Source of the DNA: Clostridiales bacterium
GTDB taxonomy: Bacteria; Bacillota; Clostridia; Peptostreptococcales; Acidaminobacteraceae
Reading direction: 5' to 3'
Assembly (NCBI GenBank): GCA_016342415.1
Contig: JAEIOD010000002.1
Coordinates: 124,001 to 188,000 of the forward strand
Length of the DNA stretch: 64,000 nt
Below are positions 56,864 through 64,000 of this stretch, piece after piece; the stretch's first letter is position 1; each line of letters begins with the position of its first letter. The notes below the pieces were generated by a model. That model saw only the letters and a program-made list of their open reading frames with translations, had not been told where the DNA came from and did not search any database. The position numbers and the translations under genes were made by a program.

Positions 56864-57685
56864 TACTTGTATAAACTCTTCATAAATTTCAATTTTATTA
56901 TCTTTTAATAGTCTGCCAACAGCTCTTTTGAAAGCTTTCTTACTCATTTCAAATTCTGCTTTTATCGCTTCAGGAGTTGACTTGTCATGGAAATACAGTT
57001 TGCCACCTTCAGCTAACAGTTTTGAATATATTCTTTCAGAATCCACTACCAATTGATCCGCAACCAGACGTCTCGTTGCCAAATCTATCTTCTTATCTTC
57101 TCTGATTCTAATAACTCTCAGTTCAACAACTTGACCAACTTCAAAGTTTTCGAAGTACTCATTGTTCGGAATCATACCTTGGTACTCATTATCCACTGCA
57201 ACAAAAACACCTATTTCAGGATTTATCTTAACAACGGTTGCAGTAACTCTATCATTTGTTTTATAACTATGATCTGTTGATAAATTGTTATACACTTTTG
57301 TTGTTGCACATAAACGACTTGTTTTATCAAGATATATTCTGAACAAATAGCTATTGCCTATTTTCAAAGGCGTTTCCATCTCTTGTAATGGAATAAAAAC
57401 ATCTCTTTGTAAACCGATTTGCGCAAACCCGCCAAACTCTACCACATCAACAACTTTTAAATAAGCGATATCACCAACAGCAGCTAATGGCGTTTTCATT
57501 GTAGCAACCAATCGATCTTTGGTATCATTATAGATAAATACCATCACATGGTCATTCATTTCAATATCACCTATACATTCACCCGTTGGTAATAAAATAG
57601 GATCTTCATCGCCTGTTTTAACGGCATACCCACCTTGTATTTCTCCAACTACTTCTAACAGTTGGAATTTACCTATATTATACAT
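56849..57685 (-). CDS. cvfB: S1-domain RNA-binding regulator CvfB
   Basis: A 278-residue protein of the CvfB/YitL family: three S1-type OB folds (about 1-60, 65-135 with GDIAYLKVVDVVEFGGFAQI, and 140-205 with TATVVKINPEIGVFVAV) and a C-terminal winged helix (AEFEMSKKAFKRAVGRLLKD). Family members bind RNA and affect virulence-type gene expression. GGAGAAAG precedes the start, which overlaps the receiver gene by eight bases, so it belongs to the kinase-receiver-cvfB operon. Confidence 0.92.
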   Translation of the reverse strand: MYNIGKFQLLEVVGEIQGGYAVKTGDEDPILLPTGECIGDIEMNDHVMVFIYNDTKDRLVATMKTPLAAVGDIAYLKVVDVVEFGGFAQIGLQRDVFIPLQEMETPLKIGNSYLFRIYLDKTSRLCATTKVYNNLSTDHSYKTNDRVTATVVKINPEIGVFVAVDNEYQGMIPNNEYFENFEVGQVVELRVIRIREDKKIDLATRRLVADQLVVDSERIYSKLLAEGGKLYFHDKSTPEAIKAEFEMSKKAFKRAVGRLLKDNKIEIYEEFIQVKGDF

Positions 57686-58061
57686 ACTTTCTCCGTTCTT
57701 CTAATAAGTGATGCATTTGCTCAATCACACCTATGACCTGTTCGTTGACATAAGGTGTTGTTAAATAATGCACAGCTCCTTTTTCTAAAGCATCAAATAC
57801 CATCTTTTGTTGATTCTGTGTAGATATGACTACAATAAGTGCTTTATTATTATGTGATAAAATTCTTTCAATCGTATCCAGACTATTAAATATTGGCATC
57901 TGTAAGCTTATTATAACCAAATCTGGTTCATGAGCAACATATTTATCATATGTGTGCAATCCATTGGTTGCTTCATCAACAACATTATAGTGATTATCTT
58001 CTAATATTTTTCTTAGTTTTTTTCTTAGAATAGTATCATGATCTGCAATAATAATATTCAT
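57678..58061 (-). CDS. Stand-alone receiver-like protein lacking the phospho-acceptor
   Basis: A 127-residue CheY-like fold. The N-terminal acidic pair region (IIADHD, residues 4-9) is kept, but the phospho-acceptor position in DLVIISLQMP is Ser52 instead of Asp, and the conserved Lys before Pro is Thr (YLTTPY, near 104). It therefore cannot be phosphorylated in the usual way and may act as a pseudo-receiver, binding or scaffold protein. It lies two bases after the membrane CheA-like kinase gene and overlaps cvfB, so a functional link with both is likely. Confidence 0.85.
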   Translation of the reverse strand: MNIIIADHDTILRKKLRKILEDNHYNVVDEATNGLHTYDKYVAHEPDLVIISLQMPIFNSLDTIERILSHNNKALIVVISTQNQQKMVFDALEKGAVHYLTTPYVNEQVIGVIEQMHHLLEERRKYV

Positions 58062-58063
58062 AA

Positions 58064-60835
58064 TTACCCCATCTGTCCATCAATCACCAGTATACTCAAA
58101 TTTCCCTCAGAAACCTCTAAATGACCAATTTGTCCGTTGTGATCCTCACATAACTCCTCAAACATATGATTGCTCATAATACATGATGGTTCTATGAGTA
58201 TGTTTTGTCTGTCTCCTTTTAACTCCTGAACGGCTTTAAAAACAACATCCTCAATAAACATATTCATCACTTCATTCATAACTTTCATATTTGAACCATT
58301 GTACCTAACCTGAAGTCCATATGTATTCAATAATTGATAAATGAATTTCTCGTCAGCGGTAATAGCAACTCTTCTATCTGTTTGACCTTTTATAGTAATG
58401 TAAGATGTAACATCTTGTAGAATATCTGAATTAATTTTCAACTCATCAATATGCCACGTAGAACTTAATGTACTCTTTTTTTCAGATTTAGTCAATAGTC
58501 TTTCTGTCTGAAGGCAAATATTGTTTCGTATGTCTGCACTCTTCATAAATTCTACAGAGAATTTCATGGCTAACGGTAATATTATCTTATAGTCTACTCC
58601 GATTCCTCTAACTGAGTTCACTGATATTTCTCCACCAATTTCTTGAACGGTTTCTTTAACACTACCCATACCTACACCTCGTCCTGCGATTGCATTAGGA
58701 AGTGCATAAGACGTTACGCCGTCTTCAATAACCATATTACAAACAACTTCATCAGAAAGTTCATCAATTTCATCAATTGAAAATTTTCCCAAGATAAACA
58801 ATCTATTTTTTATCTCTTTTACATCAATACCCCTGCCATCATCGGAAATAGTCAATCTAATCATCTCTTTTATGACTTTCACATGACATGTTAAAGTAGC
58901 GGTTTCATCTTTTCCAGCATCTCTTCTTTCATCTGGATATTCAACCCCGTGAGTCACTGAGTTTTTCAGAATATGTATCAGACTTTCAAAGAAATTAATC
59001 AACTGATAACGATCAACTTTTATTCTATCGCCTGTCACTTTAAAACGAATGAGTTTCCCCTGATCTTTTGCCAATCTTAGAACATATTCCTCATATGACT
59101 CTAATACCTCGCAAATATCAACTTGCTTTAAGGCTTCCACTTCTTTTAACAACTTATGATCTTTACCCAAAGCCTGTATTAAAGATAAATATACTCTCTC
59201 GAATGAAGTAATATCTACGCTAATTTTCTTTTTAAACTCAAAAAAACGATCTCCCAGTTGATGTTTTAAAATCATTATATCCGTTCGTAAAATACTTTCT
59301 AAATCATATCCAATCAATAACTTTAGCAACTGATCATTAGATAACTCATCCGTATTATGTAACATATTAAACAATTCATTTTCAATTTCATTAATACCAC
59401 GGACAGTTGCATACATATTGTATTGATCAAATACACCTTTGAAAGTGTGTACCCGCCTTAAAACTCTGAAGATATTATCTTCTATAGCTTCCTCAGTTTT
59501 TAAATACGATGCAATTCTTTTTGAAAACTCAACGAAAGTCGATAAGTCCGAGAAAAACATTTCTGAATTTCTTACAATAGATGTTACCATGCTATTAACT
59601 TCAATATCTTGATTTCCATTGCTTATCAGCGTTTTACTCGCAGCTACTTCAGCATGCATAATTAAGACTTTCTCATCATTGTTCTTTCTCATAACATAAT
59701 AACTCATATCATAAGTTATATTGTTAATTGAAAGTTTTTGATCTAATAATGATAAAAATAAATTTTCTCTTACCTGATCAGTAGCATCAAATACCTTTTT
59801 AATAACCGATTCAAAGTATTGAGCATCTTCATTAAGAAATTCAAATAAAGCTTTTGAAATCGACAATCCCACCATATCTTCATAATTAAATACGATTCCA
59901 TACGCTAATTCTATCTTAAAGTCATCATTGATGACAATTATGTTTGTATTTAAAACATCTATAACCAATTCAAGGTTCTCAAAATAGTTTTGTTTTGTAT
60001 TGAATCTACTCGATAGTTCCTGTTTCATCATTGAAGATTGTTTCTCATTTTTCAACCGATCCGATTCTAATCTCTGATTTTCCAATTTTAAGTCATTAAT
60101 TTCAAGTTGTTTTCCCTTATAAAAATGATATTGCTGAAAAATCTTAGAACTATAAACCATCATGATACCTAATGAGACCGTAGTAAAAGACAGTTCGATC
60201 GTTCCTTTTCCAAGAATGATAAAAATCAAGTCATTTGTCAATGCTAATGATATCAAGATCATTGTAATCCACTTTGCTCTTTCACCATATTTTTCATACT
60301 TTGGTATCCAAGATATAAAAACAAGCAAAAAATAACATAAGGCAAAAAAATAATAAAGACTTGAGATAATTGGTAAAACATCCAGTGTGAATATCAGTGT
60401 AAGTAATCCTAAAAATCCAAGTATTCCAGAAAAAATCACACGTCTTCTAAAGTTAAACGATTCAACAATGTAATATTCTAGAATATATATCATACCTAGT
60501 ATAGCAAGATACCTAAACATCAATTCAGTTCTCACAATAGTAAGAGTAAATACTGTTGGAATGAATATCATGTTGATTACAATAATGGTTGGTAATAGAA
60601 ATAATATTACCAGTTGCAATAGATTTTTTCTATTTTGATTTCTACTAGATAATTCAAGATAAGTTTTCATCAATAAATAAGCAACAATAATTAACGCTGC
60701 AATTGTTTGGAATATATTGCCTTCAACTAACTTAACCAAGCCAGCTAATTTTGTCGAGCTTAAATGGCTTATAATGAATAGAAAAGAAATTGAAAACAAT
60801 AGAAACGAGTAGATTTTAGCTAAATGCTTTTTCAT
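58064..60835 (-). CDS. Membrane CheA-like histidine kinase with Hpt, HATPase and CheX-like C-terminal domain
   Basis: A 923-residue protein. Residues 1-240 hold about eight membrane helices; 245-285 is a coiled coil; 285-400 is a PAS-like domain. An Hpt-type helical domain carries His463 in RRVHTFKGVFDQYN. The CheA-like HATPase has HILKNSVTHGVEYPDER (N-box, Asn625), ISDDGRGID and GRGVGMGSVKETV. The C-terminal domain (about 760-923) resembles CheX, a CheY phosphatase, with the ExxN motif at 855-858 (NEVMNMFIED). The combination of kinase and phosphatase-like domain on a membrane sensor is unusual. GGGAG precedes the start. Its partner is the pseudo-receiver encoded two bases downstream. Confidence 0.8.
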   Translation of the reverse strand: MKKHLAKIYSFLLFSISFLFIISHLSSTKLAGLVKLVEGNIFQTIAALIIVAYLLMKTYLELSSRNQNRKNLLQLVILFLLPTIIVINMIFIPTVFTLTIVRTELMFRYLAILGMIYILEYYIVESFNFRRRVIFSGILGFLGLLTLIFTLDVLPIISSLYYFFALCYFLLVFISWIPKYEKYGERAKWITMILISLALTNDLIFIILGKGTIELSFTTVSLGIMMVYSSKIFQQYHFYKGKQLEINDLKLENQRLESDRLKNEKQSSMMKQELSSRFNTKQNYFENLELVIDVLNTNIIVINDDFKIELAYGIVFNYEDMVGLSISKALFEFLNEDAQYFESVIKKVFDATDQVRENLFLSLLDQKLSINNITYDMSYYVMRKNNDEKVLIMHAEVAASKTLISNGNQDIEVNSMVTSIVRNSEMFFSDLSTFVEFSKRIASYLKTEEAIEDNIFRVLRRVHTFKGVFDQYNMYATVRGINEIENELFNMLHNTDELSNDQLLKLLIGYDLESILRTDIMILKHQLGDRFFEFKKKISVDITSFERVYLSLIQALGKDHKLLKEVEALKQVDICEVLESYEEYVLRLAKDQGKLIRFKVTGDRIKVDRYQLINFFESLIHILKNSVTHGVEYPDERRDAGKDETATLTCHVKVIKEMIRLTISDDGRGIDVKEIKNRLFILGKFSIDEIDELSDEVVCNMVIEDGVTSYALPNAIAGRGVGMGSVKETVQEIGGEISVNSVRGIGVDYKIILPLAMKFSVEFMKSADIRNNICLQTERLLTKSEKKSTLSSTWHIDELKINSDILQDVTSYITIKGQTDRRVAITADEKFIYQLLNTYGLQVRYNGSNMKVMNEVMNMFIEDVVFKAVQELKGDRQNILIEPSCIMSNHMFEELCEDHNGQIGHLEVSEGNLSILVIDGQMG

Positions 60836-60890
60836 GAATTCTCCCTTTGATAAACTACCTTCTATTATACTATAAGCTTATAAAGTATAC

Positions 60891-60917
60891 AAAAAAAAAA
60901 AGGATATTGACTATCCT
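60891..60917 (-). terminator. Terminator after ribU
   Basis: AGGATA-GTCAA-TATCCT followed by more than ten T on the minus strand; the stem begins at the ribU stop codon. A TATAAT for the kinase operon lies close by near 60868. Confidence 0.85.
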
Positions 60918-61527
60918 AGTTTTGAATTCTCATTAAAGGCGGGATTACAAAACGATAAATAAGTGCTGTCACCGATGTAAGCAAAGCGCCTTTGAATATA
61001 TTAAATGGTGTAATACCAAAGAGAACCAAATCCCATTCCGTATTCATTAAGCCACCAAATATTTTTATTTGTTCTGCTTGATAAACAAAATCCATAACTT
61101 CCATACCCATTATATTTGCATACAGAGGTAATAATACAAAATAATTTAACATGGCTCCCATAACTGCCATAGAAACGGTACCGACAACACCACCTATAAT
61201 TGCACCTTTTACATGACTATATTTCTTATATATCAGACCAATGGGTAATACCAGTGATATACCGATAAGAACATTTGCCAGTTCGCCAACACCGCCTGTA
61301 AAACTACCATTAAGAATGAAGTTAATCAAGATCTTCATCACTTCAACAAGTACACCTGCTAAAGGACCTAATACCAATACACCAATAATTGCTGGGATAT
61401 CCGATAAGTCAATTGTTAAGAAACTCGGGAATATCGCCAATGGTGCTTTAATCAACATCAATACACCACCTAGTGCACCTAATAATGCGATTTTAATCAT
61501 ATAATTCAGTTGAGTTTTTCTTTCCAT
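60916..61527 (-). CDS. ribU: Riboflavin ECF transporter S component RibU
   Basis: A 203-residue integral membrane protein with six helices (IKIALLGALGGVLMLIKAPL, TIDLSDIPAIIGVLVLGPLA, the rest of the S-component plan). PLAIFPSFLTIDLSDIP is the riboflavin-specific loop region of RibU. It binds riboflavin and docks to the shared EcfAA'T module encoded elsewhere. The ATG at 61527 has AGGAGG upstream, which excludes the longer frame. The FMN riboswitch directly upstream confirms the substrate. Confidence 0.95.
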   Translation of the reverse strand: MERKTQLNYMIKIALLGALGGVLMLIKAPLAIFPSFLTIDLSDIPAIIGVLVLGPLAGVLVEVMKILINFILNGSFTGGVGELANVLIGISLVLPIGLIYKKYSHVKGAIIGGVVGTVSMAVMGAMLNYFVLLPLYANIMGMEVMDFVYQAEQIKIFGGLMNTEWDLVLFGITPFNIFKGALLTSVTALIYRFVIPPLMRIQN

Positions 61528-61576
61528 TACGCCTCCTAATAATATATTAATATTATAGAAGAAAAGTTGTTTCAAT

Positions 61577-61604
61577 CAAAAAAGCCTGGCAAAAAAACCA
61601 GGGC
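61577..61604 (-). terminator. Riboswitch-controlled terminator before ribU
   Basis: GCCCTGG / CCAGGC stem with a T-rich loop and CTTTTTT after it on the minus strand, between the FMN aptamer and ribU. Confidence 0.85.
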
Positions 61605-61620
61605 AAAAATACAACTCATT

Positions 61621-61730
61621 CTTCTTCCATCCAGACTTTACTGTCGGTCTTGGAATTTCACCAAGTCAACTCTTTCGAGTTCGTGGACTGTCACCACCGG
61701 TCGGGAATTTCACCCTGCCCTGAAGATATT
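61621..61730 (-). promoter_or_regulatory. FMN riboswitch (RFN element)
   Basis: On the minus strand: TTCAGGGCAGGGTGAAATTC, CCGACCGGTGGT, GACAGTCCACGA, the variable arm ACTCGAAAGAGT, TTGGTGAAATTCCAAGACCG, ACAGTAAAGTCTGGATGG. These are the conserved blocks of the RFN aptamer in order. FMN binding should favour the terminator at 61577-61604 and switch ribU off. Confidence 0.97.
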
Positions 61731-61770
61731 CAATTAACGTAATAATAACAGATTAACTCCCTATTGTCAA

Positions 61771-63417
61771 TTAATTCACTAATGGAAACTGGATAATCAG
61801 TTTGCTATCAGCATGTTCATAATTCGAATAATCAAATGAGCCACCCAAATTAAATATAATCACATCATCAATTTCTTCAAAAACATTATATATTATGTGT
61901 TTATAAGGTTGACTTCTTTTATTCACATTTCTGACAAATGAAAGATTAACATTTTCATTATCTGCACAAACTTCAATAGTAATATTATTCTCCTTTAAAA
62001 AACCTGTATTGAAAATCAAATTTGAAACAAAAAAATAAATTAAACCTTGAATAAGTGCTTTATTCTGATTCATCTTAATATCTTGTTCACAAATAATATC
62101 AGCCTTAAAAACAGAGTTTTCCAACTTCATACTTTCCATACATTCATATATCAAAGGTTTCAGGTTAAAGTTTTCATTAGAATTGAGCAGATGCGAGTCT
62201 ACTAATTGATGTTTTATCATTTTCATAAAATATGATTTGTTTTGATCTTCTTCATATATCTTTTCTTTTGTCACTATGGCATTTTCTTTTGCTCTTGTCA
62301 ATTTATTAAAAACTTGAGCAACTCTCTTAAACTCACTATACAATATATTATTCTCTTCTACTGAACTGTTACTAATAATCGATTTATTTAAAATATTGAA
62401 TTGATGGTCCAACTTCTTTTTTGTCCTTTTTGAGAGTATTGCAAAAGCTAATATAATCCCACTAATTATAAGTACAACGAGATGAATCAAAAAAATCAAT
62501 TGGGTGTTTCGTTTCACAATAGTATTGCTTATCATAAGACTCATATTATTCATAAAATAATCTTGATTGATTATGATCCAATTTAATTCAGGGAAAATTT
62601 GATAATATAAACTGCCATAGGTTGCATGATTCAATTCTGTAATACGATCGACACTTCTACTCTCCAGCAAATCATCAATTTCCGATTTAGATAATGTTAT
62701 ATTTCCCAATATGACCTGACCATTCAAATCAATAATATGAAATCTAGACAAATGTAATTCTGAGATATTTTTAAATCTAGAAATATATTCTTTTTTATAT
62801 GTCTCAACAGTATTTTTTTTGTTAGTCAACAAACCGATATAATAGTTATTATTTAATTCTTTAAAAGAAGCGTAATAGGTTTCCAAATCATTCGACGTCA
62901 TCCACGATGATGAAAAATGGAATTCTGATACATTTTGAACATTAAGCTCGGAAGAAAAAACCTTTTCACCAGAATCATCCATCATTTCGGTCAAATTTCC
63001 TGCCAAAAAACCAGTTTCATCTAATATAATATCCCCATTTTTACTTAAAATAAAATAGCCATCATATAAAGACTCCGGATACAGTTTCAGCGCATCTTCA
63101 ACTAATAAAATACTACTGATATTTCCTCTTTCAAATAAGTCATAATTATTTAATAAATACTCAATCGTCATATCCAAAGTTTGATTCACTTGTTTATAAA
63201 AATATACTTGTGCATTTTCAAAAAAACTTGAAAGCTCATCCAAAGGCAGTTCAAGTTCACTTTTATAAGACGATATACTTTGATCAAGTAATTCTTCGGA
63301 CTTCTCAATATCTCTAATGATAAATGCCATCATAATCGTACCAAATAATACAACAATACCGATTAGAGTTGTTATGGCTGAGAATGAAAATGTAGTTAAC
63401 AAACTTTTCTTTTGCAT
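61771..63417 (-). CDS. Membrane sensor with dCache-like domain and degenerate kinase-like C-terminus
   Basis: A 548-residue protein: helix at about 10-35 (AITTLIGIVVLFGTIMMAFI), a large outer domain (about 40-305, Cache-like, with GYFILSKNGDIILDETGF and FHIIDLNGQVILGN), a second helix (about 310-333), a HAMP/coiled-coil-like linker and a C-terminal region (about 400-548). The last part has the size and helix pattern of a histidine kinase dimerisation and ATPase domain, but I find no phospho-accepting H-box of the usual type and no N, G1 or G2 box. It is probably a degenerate kinase acting as a binding or signalling partner. GGAGG before 63417 sets the start. Confidence 0.65.
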   Translation of the reverse strand: MQKKSLLTTFSFSAITTLIGIVVLFGTIMMAFIIRDIEKSEELLDQSISSYKSELELPLDELSSFFENAQVYFYKQVNQTLDMTIEYLLNNYDLFERGNISSILLVEDALKLYPESLYDGYFILSKNGDIILDETGFLAGNLTEMMDDSGEKVFSSELNVQNVSEFHFSSSWMTSNDLETYYASFKELNNNYYIGLLTNKKNTVETYKKEYISRFKNISELHLSRFHIIDLNGQVILGNITLSKSEIDDLLESRSVDRITELNHATYGSLYYQIFPELNWIIINQDYFMNNMSLMISNTIVKRNTQLIFLIHLVVLIISGIILAFAILSKRTKKKLDHQFNILNKSIISNSSVEENNILYSEFKRVAQVFNKLTRAKENAIVTKEKIYEEDQNKSYFMKMIKHQLVDSHLLNSNENFNLKPLIYECMESMKLENSVFKADIICEQDIKMNQNKALIQGLIYFFVSNLIFNTGFLKENNITIEVCADNENVNLSFVRNVNKRSQPYKHIIYNVFEEIDDVIIFNLGGSFDYSNYEHADSKLIIQFPLVN

Positions 63418-63497
63418 AAATATACCTCCATATAATAGTCTACCATAAAAGCGATGAAATCGTGTACAGAAAAAAGAAGTAGACAAAGAGTCTACTT

Positions 63498-63695
63498 CTA
63501 ACCGCCACCAAACAGATGAATGACTTTTACATCATCACCATCATTGACAACTTTATTATTATATTCTTCAGGCCTAACATGATTGCCATTAATCCGTACA
63601 ATAATCATATGATCCATATATTTTTTTTTCTTCAAAATATCAGATATTGTCATATTTTCATCATAAGGAAACGGATTATTATTCACTTGAATCAT
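63498..63695 (-). CDS. ThiS/MoaD-like sulfur carrier protein
   Basis: A 65-residue ubiquitin-like protein ending FGGG; a C-terminal Gly-Gly is the site of thiocarboxylate formation in ThiS and MoaD. MTISDILKKKKYMDHMIIVR and VNDGDDVKVIHLFGGG match the beta-grasp pattern. It lies 12 bases after the aldehyde ferredoxin oxidoreductase gene, so it more likely supplies sulfur to the tungsten/molybdenum pterin cofactor than to thiamin. Confidence 0.85.
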   Translation of the reverse strand: MIQVNNNPFPYDENMTISDILKKKKYMDHMIIVRINGNHVRPEEYNNKVVNDGDDVKVIHLFGGG

Positions 63696-63707
63696 AACAT
63701 CTCTTTT

Positions 63708-64000
63708 CTACAAATGCTTTTTTATCACTTCAACGAGTTCAGGTAAGTCCATACCAATCTCTGATAATTTTTCTACAGTCGGCACACCGTTCGGCGTCCA
63801 GCCTCGACGTTTATAAACAGCGTCCGTCAATTTCTCATATTGATCTTCACGGTGTTTTCTTGTTGCTGCCATTTTATCTTCCAAAGACATTTGAGTTGGA
63901 TCTAAACCGATGATATCTTTTAACTGACCATCATATCGTTCTTCTCTTGATAAGTATTCTTCTTTAGTTACAGGTCCCATTGAACGATATGGTGTTTTAT
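63708..64000 (-). CDS. Aldehyde ferredoxin oxidoreductase, C-terminal part (runs off the right edge)
   Basis: The frame continues to the window edge (TPYRSMGPVTKEEYLSREER and onward). The segment DQYEKLTDAVYKRRGWTPNG then VPTVEKLSEIGMDLPELVEV is the closing part of tungsten-dependent aldehyde:ferredoxin oxidoreductases. These enzymes oxidise aldehydes to acids with ferredoxin in anaerobes; the cofactor-binding domains are outside the window. The MoaD/ThiS-like gene follows 12 bases downstream. Confidence 0.92.
   Translation of the reverse strand, partial: KTPYRSMGPVTKEEYLSREERYDGQLKDIIGLDPTQMSLEDKMAATRKHREDQYEKLTDAVYKRRGWTPNGVPTVEKLSEIGMDLPELVEVIKKHL

Overview
The window is low-GC bacterial DNA with strong AGGAGG-type ribosome binding sites, frequent TTG/GTG starts, intrinsic terminators and Gram-positive traits (sortase and LPXTG adhesin, RsbW/RsbV-type partner switching, CvfB, YaaR, PcrA, an FMN riboswitch, a tungsten-type aldehyde ferredoxin oxidoreductase). 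This fits an anaerobic, probably motile member of the Clostridia (Bacillota), perhaps near Fusibacter; the genus is a guess. Every confident protein gene except one lies on the minus strand.

Left third (about 850-17490). An intact tRNA-Arg(TCG) gene at 17411-17487 anchors a string of accessory segments. Each segment ends with a repeated module of about 205 bp made of phased TTCTATAAC-type motifs, a copy of the 3' half of the tRNA-Arg gene, and that gene's terminator. Three well-kept copies (ends near 9426, 11356, 15677), two decayed copies (near 850 and 5935) and one arm-only piece (17271-17350) are visible. The cargo is: an Eis-like acetyltransferase; an AbiF/AbiD-type HEPN protein plus a TOTE-type primase-helicase-PLD protein; an AbiEi/AbiEii pair; a U32 peptidase-family gene next to a decayed tRNA-Cys 3' end, with remains of another operon; and a TPR regulator with a GH13 amylase and a sugar-binding lipoprotein. 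No recombinase gene is present. The layout resembles a tRNA-anchored cassette array: cargo gene followed by a recombination module, with the newest insertion nearest the tRNA. I consider this the main discovery candidate.

Middle (17.5-41 kb). This part is mostly housekeeping: rph-rdgB-phosphodiesterase; a partner-switching set (receiver-PP2C, STAS, RsbW-like); a cell-wall amidase; an AIR-synthase-like protein with two family-5 binding lipoproteins and oppBCDF; ligA-pcrA; and yaaR with a FliK-like gene. Upstream of the FliK-like gene, but pointing the other way, lies a tandem pair of c-di-GMP-I riboswitch aptamers with a terminator/antiterminator and no gene behind it.

Right third (41-64 kb). 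This holds a glutamine amidotransferase and a membrane protein; a sortase with its large LPQTG adhesin; a six-gene operon (histidine kinase, response regulator, lipoprotein, ABC-2 exporter); tag with a HI0933-type flavoprotein; one plus-strand BrxC/BrxD-type ATPase; an operon of an unusual membrane CheA-like kinase with a CheX-like tail, a receiver lacking its phospho-acceptor, and cvfB; ribU under an FMN riboswitch; a degenerate kinase-like sensor; a ThiS/MoaD-like protein; and the 3' end of an aldehyde ferredoxin oxidoreductase gene.
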